Below are positions 16,202-23,576 of a stretch of DNA of 64,000 nt, piece after piece. Each line of letters opens with the position of its first letter. The first letter of the stretch is position 1. This DNA is from Alphaproteobacteria bacterium UBA3612. GTDB taxonomy: Bacteria; Pseudomonadota; Alphaproteobacteria; Sphingomonadales; Sphingomonadaceae. The translations under genes were made by a program, and so were the position numbers. The stretch is taken from positions 62,001-126,000 of the forward strand of contig DFLT01000004.1 of the NCBI GenBank assembly GCA_002375465.1, read 5' to 3'. The notes beneath the pieces are model-generated. The model made no database searches. It was not told the DNA's origin and saw only the letters and a program-made list of their open reading frames with translations.

Positions 16202-17584
16202 ATGATGAAATCGACGCTGATGCTTGGTCCGCTGACCGCTCTTGCGCTGCTCTCTGCCTGCGCAAGCCCGGGCGCGCAGTCATCGGCTGTTTCTGCGACC
16301 GCCTCCACCGCCGTCGCAGCAGCGCCGGCCGCAACGGTATCCACTTCTTTCGAAAATCTGCAGGCGCTTGCTGGCCGCTATGTCGCTGAGCGGAAAGTCG
16401 CGAATATGGTCATCGGCGTTTCCCGTGGCGAAGCGCCGCCCGTCTGGATTCAGGCAGGCACGCTGGGTCTCGAGCGACCCACTGCGGCGGACGAACAGTC
16501 GATCTACCGCATTTACTCTATGACGAAGCCGATCGTCGGTGTCGCCGCGGCGCTTCTGATAGAAAAGGGTGAATTGGCGCTGGATCAACCTGTCAGCGAC
16601 TTCTTCCCCGAATATGCCGACATGCGGGTCGTTGTGGACCGCGCCGGCGACATTGGCGATACGCGTCCCGCAACCACACCAATTACAATTCGGCATTTGC
16701 TGACCCATACATCCGGCCTGACCTATCAGTTTCAGCCGAACAGCGTCGCCAGCGCCTACCGTGCGGCGGGCATATTGCCAGCACAGCGCCGCGTGGGTGC
16801 CCTGCCCGGGGATGGCGAGCAGCCCGAAAGCCTGGCGGAATTTGCTACACGGCTCGCCAGTCTGCCGTTGGTGGCGGAGCCGGGAACGGAATGGCACTAT
16901 TCGGTGTCCATGGACCTTATGGGCGCTATTATCGAAGAGGCGACGGGAGAGGCGCTGGACCAGCATCTGCAGCGTGTCATTTTCGACCCGCTGGGGATGG
17001 AGGACACAGGCTTTGTTGTGCCGCAGGCGGATAATGACCGGCTGACAACGAATTATTTCATCGCCGGCAAAATGCCTCCCGCCATGCGCCTGCCGGTGTC
17101 CGACGAGACGCTGATCCCCATCGATGCGCCGCCGGACAGCGAATATAATGCCGCAGCGGCGTTCCCTGCGGGCGGCGGCGGTCTCGCGTCGACGGCACAG
17201 GATTATTTGCGCTTTCTGCGTGCCGTCGCGGCCCTTGGCATGGTGGACGGGCGGCAGATCTTCCCCCGCGCGGCGATAGAAATGGCCACGTCCGACCTTC
17301 TGCCACAGAATGTGCGGTTCCTGGCGTCTCCAGCCCTTGATCTTTCTGGACCGGCGCAGGGCTATGGTGCGGGCGGGCGTGTGGTCGTGGACGGATCGGG
17401 CGGTGAGCCGCTAGGTTCCTACGGGTGGGGCGGGGCGGCCGGAACGCTTGGCTTCGCGCAGCCTGCCACAGGAACCAGTATCGTTATGATGACGCAATAT
17501 ATGCCTCAAGATGCATATGCCCTGGCAGGCGAATTGTCGAAGGCGGTGGCTGCAGACATGAAGGCGCTGGGAGTCGGTCGCTGA
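16202..17584 (+). CDS. Serine hydrolase lipoprotein, beta-lactamase class C / penicillin-binding-protein-like
   Basis: The 460-residue protein starts with a lipoprotein signal (MLGPLTALALLSAC, lipidated Cys at 20). The catalytic SxxK is S106-M-T-K109 in IYRIYSMTKPIVG, followed by LLTHTSGLTY and a tyrosine motif in WHYSVSMD. This is the class C beta-lactamase / esterase EstB fold; substrates in this family include esters, D-amino-acid peptides and sometimes beta-lactams, so resistance should not be assumed. The gene is the first of a tight trio with dsbB and coq7. The two neighbouring ATG codons are equally possible starts. Confidence 0.88.
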   Translation: MMKSTLMLGPLTALALLSACASPGAQSSAVSATASTAVAAAPAATVSTSFENLQALAGRYVAERKVANMVIGVSRGEAPPVWIQAGTLGLERPTAADEQSIYRIYSMTKPIVGVAAALLIEKGELALDQPVSDFFPEYADMRVVVDRAGDIGDTRPATTPITIRHLLTHTSGLTYQFQPNSVASAYRAAGILPAQRRVGALPGDGEQPESLAEFATRLASLPLVAEPGTEWHYSVSMDLMGAIIEEATGEALDQHLQRVIFDPLGMEDTGFVVPQADNDRLTTNYFIAGKMPPAMRLPVSDETLIPIDAPPDSEYNAAAAFPAGGGGLASTAQDYLRFLRAVAALGMVDGRQIFPRAAIEMATSDLLPQNVRFLASPALDLSGPAQGYGAGGRVVVDGSGGEPLGSYGWGGAAGTLGFAQPATGTSIVMMTQYMPQDAYALAGELSKAVAADMKALGVGR

Positions 17585-18039
17585 AACGCCTTGCCCATCT
17601 GATCGTGCTTCTGGTGCCCGCAGCGCTGCTTGGCGGCGCGCTTGCCGGACAACACCTGTTCGGTCTCGCTCCTTGCGAGATGTGCATGTGGCAACGCTGG
17701 CCGCACGTCGCGGCACTCCTGCTCGCGACCCTGGCGCTGTTCGTGCAGGGCAGGGCGCGCGGCCTTCTTATCGGTCTCGCCGCGCTCGCAATGGCGGTCA
17801 GCGGCGGCATTGGCATACTGCATGCCGGGGTGGAATATGGCTGGTGGACGGGACCAACCACCTGCACCGCGCCGCTCGCCGTTTCCGGCGATTTTCTGGC
17901 CGATATCATGTCCGCCCCCATCGTGCGCTGCGATACCGCACCCTGGAGCCTGTTCGGCATCAGCCTGGCTGGCTATAACGCGCTTATCTCTCTGGTAGGT
18001 GCAGGAGCGGCGCTGTGGATGACCCTGAAACACAGATAG
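17581..18039 (+). CDS. dsbB: Disulfide bond formation protein DsbB
   Basis: DsbB is the inner-membrane quinone reductase that reoxidises DsbA. The 152-residue product has four hydrophobic helices, the first periplasmic pair in CEMCMWQRWPH and the second pair as the cysteines in TTCTAPL and IVRCDTAPW. No ATG or TTG lies at a sensible place. A CTG at 17581 is preceded by GGGAG seven bases upstream and gives MKRLAHLIVLL, a typical N-terminus; GTG at 17605 would cut into the first helix. The CTG overlaps the stop codon of the serine hydrolase, so translation is probably coupled. The gene overlaps coq7 by 25 bases. Confidence 0.9.
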   Translation: MKRLAHLIVLLVPAALLGGALAGQHLFGLAPCEMCMWQRWPHVAALLLATLALFVQGRARGLLIGLAALAMAVSGGIGILHAGVEYGWWTGPTTCTAPLAVSGDFLADIMSAPIVRCDTAPWSLFGISLAGYNALISLVGAGAALWMTLKHR

Positions 18040-18575
18040 GCGGACGACTGCCCGGCGATCGCCCGATCGACACGGAATCGATGATCCGCGTGGACCAAGC
18101 GGGCGAATATGGCGCAGCGCGCATTTATGCCGGCCAGTTGGCCGTCATGGGGAACCGCTCCCCCATGAGCGGCGAGATCGGCCATATGAAACAGCAGGAA
18201 CAGCGCCACCTCGACACGTTTAACCGGCTGATGACGGAGCGTGGTGTACGCCCGACGCTGCTGTCCCCGCTGTGGGATGCTGCCGGCTTCGCCCTTGGCG
18301 CAGCCACGGCGCTGATGGGGCCAAAGGCGGCGATGGCCTGCACTGCGGCGGTGGAGACGGAAATCGACCGGCACTATGGCGAGCAAAGGGCGGCTCTCGG
18401 CGCTGATACAGATCCGGAGCTGTCCGGCCATATCGCCGATTTCCAGGCGGAAGAGGCGGAGCACAAGGCGACAGCCATCGAACATGGCGCCGAACAGGCA
18501 GCGGGCTATCCGCTGCTCAGCGCGTTGATCCGGGCTGGGTGCCGCGCCGCGATCACCGTCGCAAAGCGGGTATAG
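18015..18575 (+). CDS. coq7: Demethoxyubiquinone hydroxylase, COQ7 family
   Basis: COQ7 is a di-iron monooxygenase that hydroxylates demethoxyubiquinone in ubiquinone synthesis. The 186-residue protein has the ligand motifs VDQAGEYGAARIY, MKQQEQRHLDTF, AVETEIDRHY and AEEAEHKATAIEHG, two repeats of Glu..ExxH as required. The start overlaps the end of dsbB by 25 bases. DsbB needs ubiquinone as electron acceptor, so the pairing is functionally sensible. Confidence 0.95.
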   Translation: MDDPETQIGGRLPGDRPIDTESMIRVDQAGEYGAARIYAGQLAVMGNRSPMSGEIGHMKQQEQRHLDTFNRLMTERGVRPTLLSPLWDAAGFALGAATALMGPKAAMACTAAVETEIDRHYGEQRAALGADTDPELSGHIADFQAEEAEHKATAIEHGAEQAAGYPLLSALIRAGCRAAITVAKRV

Positions 18576-18599
18576 TCTTCGGGGCGGGCACTCCCGGCC

Positions 18600-20477
18600 T
18601 TACGCGGCTATTTGTTCCAATTCGTCTTCCTTGGCCATCCATGCCGCCTCCGCGCGCTCCAGTTCCGCTTCGATGGCACCGCGCTGTTTCATCAGGTCGG
18701 CCGTTGCCTTGCCGTCGGCGGTAATGGCAGGGTCCAGCAGAGCTGTGTCGATAGCCGCACGCTTCTTTGCCAACCGCTCCACCTCTTTTTCCGCATCGCG
18801 GATTTCCAGGCGAATTGCCTTTTCCCGGTTGCGCTGCTGTGCGGCCTGCTTGCGGTCCTTCTTGCGGGCAGCGGCGGATGGGGCGGCCTTGCCCTTTTCG
18901 GGCTCATTGTCATTTTCACCGCGGCCCAGCACCAGGTCGGTATAATCGTCCAGACTGCCATCAAACGGCTGTGCCGTCCCGTCAGCGACCAGCACCAGCC
19001 GGTCTGCGACCAGTTCCACCATATGTCGGTCGTGGCTGACAATGATGACGGCGCCATCATAGGCGCTGAGCGCCTGCACCAGCGCCTCACGCGTATCGAC
19101 GTCCAGATGGTTGGTGGGCTCGTCCAGGATCAACAAATGGGGGGCGTCGCGCGTAATAAGCGCGAGCGCCAGCCGCGCGCGCTCGCCGCCGGACAGGCTG
19201 CCGACCTGCTGCAGCGCGCGTTCGCCGGAAAAGCCGAAACGGCCCAGCTGGCCGCGCACCGCACCGGGCTTTGCGCCCTCCATCTGCCGCGTCATATGTT
19301 CCAGCGGGGTCGCATCCACGTCCAGTTCTTCAACCTGATATTGCGTGAAATAGCCCACCTGCATCTTGGATGAGGCATTCACTTCGCCGGTCATGGGGGG
19401 CAGTTGCGCCGCCAGCAGCCGTGCCAGAGTCGTTTTGCCATTGCCGTTCTGCCCCAGCAGCGCAATGCGCTCGTCCGGGTCGATGCGCAGGTTCAGCCGC
19501 TCCAGGATGGTCTTATCGCCATAGCCGGTGGAGGCCATGTCGAGCGTGATCAGCGGCGGTTTCAATTCTTGCGGACTGGGGAAATCGAAACTCAGCGTCG
19601 GGTCCTCGACGACCGAAGCGATGGGTTTCATCTTTTCCAGCGCCTTCATGCGGCTCTGCGCCTGCTTCGCCTTCGACGCCTTTGCGCGCCAGCGGTCGAC
19701 GAAGGCCTGCAATTTCTCGCGCTCTGCCTGTTGCTTGCTGGCGGTGGCGGCCAGCTGGTTCAGCCGCTCGCGCCGCTGCCGCTCGAACGCGTCATAGCCG
19801 CCGGTGTAAAGCGTCGACTTGCCGCCCTCCAGATGCAGGATGTGCGTCACGACCTTGTTCAACAGATCGCGTTCATGGCTGATAATCACCACGGTGGAGG
19901 GGTAGGTGCGCAGGAAATTCTCCAGCCACAGCGTCGCCTCCAGATCCAGATGGTTCGACGGCTCGTCGAGCAGCAGGAGGTCGGGTGCGGTGAACAGCAA
20001 TGCCGCAAGCGCGACGCGCATCTTCCAGCCGCCCGAATAGCTGTCTAGCGGGCGCGCCTGCATGGCCTCGTCAAAACCCAGTCCCACCAGAATGCGCGCT
20101 GCCCGCGCCTCCGCCGTCCACGCATCGATGGCCAGCAGGCGTTCATGCACCTCTCCGATCCGGTGGGGGTCGGTCGTCGTTTCCGATTCTTCCAGTAGCG
20201 CCGCGCGTTCCTTATCCGCCGCCAGTACGGTTTCCAGCGGGCTGGACGTGCCGTGCGGCGCCTCCTGCTGCAGATAGCCGATGCGCGCGCCGGACGGCAG
20301 CGCCATCTCGCCCTCATCGGGTTCGATTTCACCGATCATGACTTTCATCATGGTGGACTTGCCGGCGCCGTTACGTCCGATCAGGCCTACTTTTCCGCCC
20401 GGCGGAATCGCTGCGGATGCGCGGTCGATAATGGTGCGCCCGCCAAGGCGCACGGTGATGGCATTCAGGTTGAGCAT
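18600..20477 (-). CDS. ABC-F family ATP-binding protein (YheS-like)
   Basis: The protein of about 625 residues has two ABC domains without membrane segments: Walker A GRNGAGKST (34-42) and GQNGNGKTT, two Walker B sites followed by DEPSNHLD and DEPTNHLD, and SYSGGW/SLSGGE signatures. Between them is the long helical linker (about 240-300) typical of ABC-F, and the C-terminus is a charged coiled coil. ABC-F proteins act on the ribosome and relieve stalling; members can also protect against antibiotics, for which there is no evidence here. The start at MLNLNAITVRL is preferred; upstream in-frame codons overlap yciB. Confidence 0.92.
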   Translation of the reverse strand: MLNLNAITVRLGGRTIIDRASAAIPPGGKVGLIGRNGAGKSTMMKVMIGEIEPDEGEMALPSGARIGYLQQEAPHGTSSPLETVLAADKERAALLEESETTTDPHRIGEVHERLLAIDAWTAEARAARILVGLGFDEAMQARPLDSYSGGWKMRVALAALLFTAPDLLLLDEPSNHLDLEATLWLENFLRTYPSTVVIISHERDLLNKVVTHILHLEGGKSTLYTGGYDAFERQRRERLNQLAATASKQQAEREKLQAFVDRWRAKASKAKQAQSRMKALEKMKPIASVVEDPTLSFDFPSPQELKPPLITLDMASTGYGDKTILERLNLRIDPDERIALLGQNGNGKTTLARLLAAQLPPMTGEVNASSKMQVGYFTQYQVEELDVDATPLEHMTRQMEGAKPGAVRGQLGRFGFSGERALQQVGSLSGGERARLALALITRDAPHLLILDEPTNHLDVDTREALVQALSAYDGAVIIVSHDRHMVELVADRLVLVADGTAQPFDGSLDDYTDLVLGRGENDNEPEKGKAAPSAAARKKDRKQAAQQRNREKAIRLEIRDAEKEVERLAKKRAAIDTALLDPAITADGKATADLMKQRGAIEAELERAEAAWMAKEDELEQIAA

Positions 20478-20530
20478 GCCCCGCGCCATAGCATGATGGG
20501 ACGGCGCTTGGCAGGTAGAATATGGCCAGG

Positions 20531-21148
20531 CTACTTCTTCGGCTTTTCCTCGGTATGTTTCATCATGATCGGTGCCTGTGCGATGGCCATGACAAAACTC
20601 AGCCCGGTGACGCCCCACACCTTGAACTGAACCCATTGGTCAAATGTGAACATGGCGCGCACCACCTCGTTCAATATGGCGAGGGCAAGGAAGAACAAGG
20701 CCCAGTTACGCGTCATCAGGTCCCAGCCGCGCTGCGACATGTCCGGGAAACCCGACTCCAGCACCAGTTTCAACAACGGCCTGCCGGTGAACAGTCCGAC
20801 GAACAGAATCGTTGCGAACAGAAGATAGACGACTGTCGGCTTTATCTGGATGAACACCTCGTCATGTAGATAGATGGTCAGACCGCCGAAAACGCCGACG
20901 ATGACCGCTGTGACGATCTGCATGGGCGTCACGCGTCGCGTTTTCCAGAAGCTGTAGGCCATGGTGATGGCGATGGCGATCATGAAGGCGCCGGTGGCCC
21001 AGACAGCCTGATCGATATCGTCGCCGGGCGCGAGCGCATTGACCGCGAAGAAGACGAGAAGCGGCCCCAGATCCAGCAGGAATCGTAGGCCGGGCGACAA
21101 ATCGGCACGTTCTGGTGCTGTGGGATCGGGCAGGGGGGGATTGGACAT
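20531..21148 (-). CDS. yciB: Inner membrane-spanning protein YciB (septation protein A / IspZ)
   Basis: The 205-residue integral membrane protein has the family blocks LRFLLDLGPLLVFF, KPTVVYLLFATILFVG and MTRNWALFFLALAILNE, with about six helices. YciB proteins affect envelope synthesis and division; the biochemical function is not settled. It precedes the ABC-F gene with a gap of 53 bases on the same strand. Confidence 0.93.
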   Translation of the reverse strand: MSNPPLPDPTAPERADLSPGLRFLLDLGPLLVFFAVNALAPGDDIDQAVWATGAFMIAIAITMAYSFWKTRRVTPMQIVTAVIVGVFGGLTIYLHDEVFIQIKPTVVYLLFATILFVGLFTGRPLLKLVLESGFPDMSQRGWDLMTRNWALFFLALAILNEVVRAMFTFDQWVQFKVWGVTGLSFVMAIAQAPIMMKHTEEKPKK

Positions 21149-21199
21149 GACGTGACTCTCTAGGGAAGGGGCAGGCGAGACTCTACTCTTATCCGTGGA

Positions 21200-21856
21200 C
21201 TATTCGTCCTCTACAGCGATGCGCGCTGCCTCCTCCAGCACATCCGAATTGTCGGGTGCCAGGCGGATTGCCTGCTGAATCGCGCTTTCCGCCGCCGGCA
21301 TATTACCGGCGCGCCGCTCAGTTGCTGCCAGCAGAAGCCATGCATCCAGATTATTGCGGTCGGCCTGCGTGGCGGCCAGCAGGTCCGCCCGCGCTGCAAC
21401 GATCTTGCCCTGCTCGGTTCGTGCCAATGCGCGATCGATCAGCAGGCGCCCATGCAGATCGTCCCGTCCGCGCGCGGCACCGATCAGGGCCTGATCGAAA
21501 TGCTGTTCGGCCGAGATGGCGTCCCCTGCCAGCAGGGCGGCATTGCCTGCCTGGCCATAGAGGTCAGCGGCAAAGGCACTGCCCTCGCTTTCAGCGATGC
21601 GCGCCGCTTCCACCAGCGTAGCTGCCGCGGCATCCGGTTTTTCCTGATGTAATTGCGTCATCGCCAGACAATGCCGCGCGGGCGCGCCGCCCTCTTGCGA
21701 GATCCACTGGCGGGCAAGACGGTCCGCATTCGTAGGATCGCTGGCACTCATGCGGATACAATCCTCATAGGCGTCCCGGGCCGTCGGCTCCGGCGGGGCT
21801 GCTTCGGTAGTCGGGGCAGTCTGCGCAGCAAGCGCAAGCGACATGAGGATCAGCAT
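21200..21856 (-). CDS. Tetratricopeptide-repeat protein, probably exported
   Basis: The 218-residue protein starts with a short hydrophobic segment (MLILMSLALAAQTA), a possible signal peptide. The rest is alpha-helical with TPR-like 34-residue units; the clearest are around residues 90-125, 145-175 and 175-205 (AWLLLAATERRAGNMPAAESAIQQAIRLAPDN type). TPR domains mediate protein contacts. The specific role is unknown. It starts four bases after the hydrolase stop codon, so the two are likely co-translated. Confidence 0.8.
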   Translation of the reverse strand: MLILMSLALAAQTAPTTEAAPPEPTARDAYEDCIRMSASDPTNADRLARQWISQEGGAPARHCLAMTQLHQEKPDAAAATLVEAARIAESEGSAFAADLYGQAGNAALLAGDAISAEQHFDQALIGAARGRDDLHGRLLIDRALARTEQGKIVAARADLLAATQADRNNLDAWLLLAATERRAGNMPAAESAIQQAIRLAPDNSDVLEEAARIAVEDE

Positions 21857-21860
21857 TGGG

Positions 21861-22595
21861 TCAGTCCTTTACGAGCGCTGCGACCGTATCGATCAACAGG
21901 GCGATGTCCTGATCGCGTGACAGGCGATGGTCGCCGTCCTTTATCAGTCTGATCTGTACGTCGGCTGACCGGAGTTTCTCCCCCAGCTGCAGCGAAATTT
22001 CCCATGGCACATCGGCATCCTTCTGGCCGTGAAGCAGCCGCACCGGACAGTCCAGCGGGATAGGCCCGCCCAGCCTGCGATTTGCTTCGCCCGACAGCCA
22101 GAATGCTGCCGTAGTGATATAGGGCTGGTCGGAATATTCGGATGGTTCGGACAGGGTTTCACCCTGCGCCAGCCTTGCGCGATCGGCATCGGAAAAGCCC
22201 CAGCCGGTGAAATCCGGCGCGGCGGCGATGCCCACCATGCCTGCAATGCGGTCAGGGCGGGCAAGCGCAACCAACAGCATCAGCCATCCCCCCATCGAAG
22301 AACCCACCAAAATGACGGGGCCCCCGATGATCCCGTCGATCAAATGGATTACGTCGTCGCGCCAGCTGTCGAGCGTCTGGTCGGCAAACAGGCCTTCGCT
22401 CTCGCCGCAGCCGGAATAATCGAGCCGCAGCATGGCCTGGCCGCTCGCGTTCGCCCATTCGTCCAGGGCCGTCGCCTTGCCACCATCCATGTCCGACATA
22501 TAGCCGGGCAGGAAGACGATCGTGGGGCCGTTCCCTGTGCGGTGGCGATAGGCGAGGCGGATTTCATCGCGGACGGTGTAGCGCAGATCGGTCAT
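21861..22595 (-). CDS. Alpha/beta hydrolase
   Basis: The 244-residue protein has the alpha/beta hydrolase fold: oxyanion region IVFLPGYMSDMDGGKA, nucleophile elbow G-S-S100-M-G, an Asp in LLHGQKDADVPWE and the His in KDGDHRLSRD. The closest general match is the palmitoyl-protein-thioesterase-like or peptidase S9-like group of small hydrolases; the substrate is unknown. The ATG at 22595 is preferred, because upstream codons run through the terminator at 22629-22658. The gene is followed by the TPR gene after four bases. Confidence 0.85.
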   Translation of the reverse strand: MTDLRYTVRDEIRLAYRHRTGNGPTIVFLPGYMSDMDGGKATALDEWANASGQAMLRLDYSGCGESEGLFADQTLDSWRDDVIHLIDGIIGGPVILVGSSMGGWLMLLVALARPDRIAGMVGIAAAPDFTGWGFSDADRARLAQGETLSEPSEYSDQPYITTAAFWLSGEANRRLGGPIPLDCPVRLLHGQKDADVPWEISLQLGEKLRSADVQIRLIKDGDHRLSRDQDIALLIDTVAALVKD

Positions 22596-22628
22596 CTTGG
22601 CACTGTAGGCGCATGGCGCAGATGCGAA

Positions 22629-22658
22629 AAGGGCGACATCCTTTCGGATGCCGCCCTT
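22629..22658 (-). terminator. Rho-independent terminator after the outer-membrane protein gene
   Basis: On the minus strand AAGGGCGGCATCC and GGATGTCGCCCTT form a 13-pair stem (one G-U) closed by a GAAA tetraloop and followed by TTTTC. It lies 22 bases after the stop of the beta-barrel gene and before the hydrolase start. Confidence 0.9.
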
Positions 22659-22680
22659 CTCACGATAGGATGCGCTTCTA

Positions 22681-23235
22681 CTAGAAGTGCAGGATAACCG
22701 CTGCGTGCGGGCGGATGGATTCGAAATTCTCGAACGTGTCCACGCCCAGGCGCAGGCGCACGCCGCTTTCGCCTGTAATGCCGCCAAGACCGATGTCCTG
22801 CGGTCCGACCTCAAAGCCCATGCCGTACAGCATGCCCCGGTCGTCCTTGAAACCGCGCTCTTCCTCGATCCACTGGTAGCCGACCTTACCGAAGAACAGG
22901 CCGGATTCGCCGATGCGGAGACCGAAACGACCGGCGGCGCCATATTCCCATTCGATCTCGTCAAAGCCGTAGGCGAGATTACCTTCGGCACCGACAAAGA
23001 ACGCGCCCAGCGGCACGTTAACGCCGGCAAGACCCATGATCAGGGAGCCGTCGGTGGAATCCGGCGCGCCGCCGAGGGCGGTGGAGCGGTCGCGGTCGAA
23101 ATCATGATAGCCGGCGCCGACGCCGACATATGGTTCGATACCGAACGCGCGGCTGCCGTCGGGGGCTTCCTGCGCGCTTGCGGCAAAAGGAAGGGCGACA
23201 GCGGCGAGCGCCGCCACAATAAACTTCTTATGCAT
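22681..23235 (-). CDS. Outer-membrane beta-barrel protein, opacity/OmpA-barrel-like
   Basis: The 184-residue protein has a Sec signal (MHKKFIVAALAAVALPFAASAQ) and then alternating amphipathic strands (EPYVGVGAGYHDF, FFVGAEGNLAYGF, GLFFGKVGYQW), ending in VILHF with the terminal Phe required for Bam-dependent insertion. It resembles small eight-stranded porin-like barrels. The function is unknown. A clear terminator follows, and the promoter lies in the divergent region before ffh. Confidence 0.85.
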   Translation of the reverse strand: MHKKFIVAALAAVALPFAASAQEAPDGSRAFGIEPYVGVGAGYHDFDRDRSTALGGAPDSTDGSLIMGLAGVNVPLGAFFVGAEGNLAYGFDEIEWEYGAAGRFGLRIGESGLFFGKVGYQWIEEERGFKDDRGMLYGMGFEVGPQDIGLGGITGESGVRLRLGVDTFENFESIRPHAAVILHF

Positions 23236-23427
23236 GATGGTTCCTTACTGATTACGCCGATAGATACACTGATCGGCAGGTGCTCAACTTTCTCGCGTCG
23301 GATCGGATGTTCCGTTCGTCGATCGCGTGCAGTGAAAACGGGACAGTTTACGCAAGGTTGCATGCTCCAGCTTTGTTTTCGCGGCGTGTTGCACTTTTGT
23401 CACGGTTCGATGACGGTCGGGCCGACC

Positions 23428-23456
23428 TTGACCCAAGCCTGCCGCTGCCCTATTGG
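23428..23456 (+). promoter_or_regulatory. Putative sigma-70 promoter in front of ffh
   Basis: TTGACC at 23428-23433 and TATTGG at 23451-23456 are spaced by 17 bases. Transcription would start near 23463, directly before the hairpin and terminator described next. Confidence 0.5.
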
Positions 23457-23462
23457 CGCGTG

Positions 23463-23555
23463 AGAGCGTAGAGGCAGCTTTACGCAGAAAGAAAGTTCAG
23501 GAACCGACACCTGCGGGTGCCGCCGGTCAGCGAGATTCGCCCACCGGCGTTTTTT
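23463..23555 (+). ncRNA. Candidate ffh leader RNA or small RNA ending in a terminator
   Basis: Starting at the putative transcription start, a first stem GCGTAGAG (23466-23473) pairs with CTTTACGC (23478-23485) over a GCAG loop. A purine-rich single-stranded part and a small CACC-TGCG-GGTG hairpin (23508-23519) follow. The 3' end is a terminator. The order promoter, hairpin, linker, terminator is that of an independent small RNA or an attenuated leader. Confidence 0.4.
23521..23555 (+). terminator. Rho-independent terminator or attenuator just before ffh
   Basis: CGCCGGT (23521-23527) pairs with ACCGGCG (23543-23549), followed by six T residues (23550-23555). It ends 21 bases before the ffh start codon, so readthrough from any upstream promoter would be needed to express ffh. 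Confidence 0.75.
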
Positions 23556-23576
23556 GCGTTGGAGATTACGGACCCC

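Larger units (their letters stand above)
23236..23576. other. Divergent intergenic region between the beta-barrel gene and ffh
   Basis: The region has no protein gene. Its ffh-proximal part holds a sigma-70-like promoter, a hairpin and a terminator (separate entries), together suggesting a short RNA of about 93 bases. The part from 23236 to about 23420 must hold the promoter of the beta-barrel gene, which I could not pin down. Confidence 0.6.

Noticed and set aside
16202..17584. True antibiotic beta-lactamase
   Set aside because: The SxxK fold is present, but the lipoprotein form and the esterase-like Tyr motif fit a general serine hydrolase; resistance cannot be claimed.
23236..23576. 4.5S (SRP) RNA gene next to ffh
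   Set aside because: The conserved GGAAG / AGCAG core of SRP RNA is not visible in this region.
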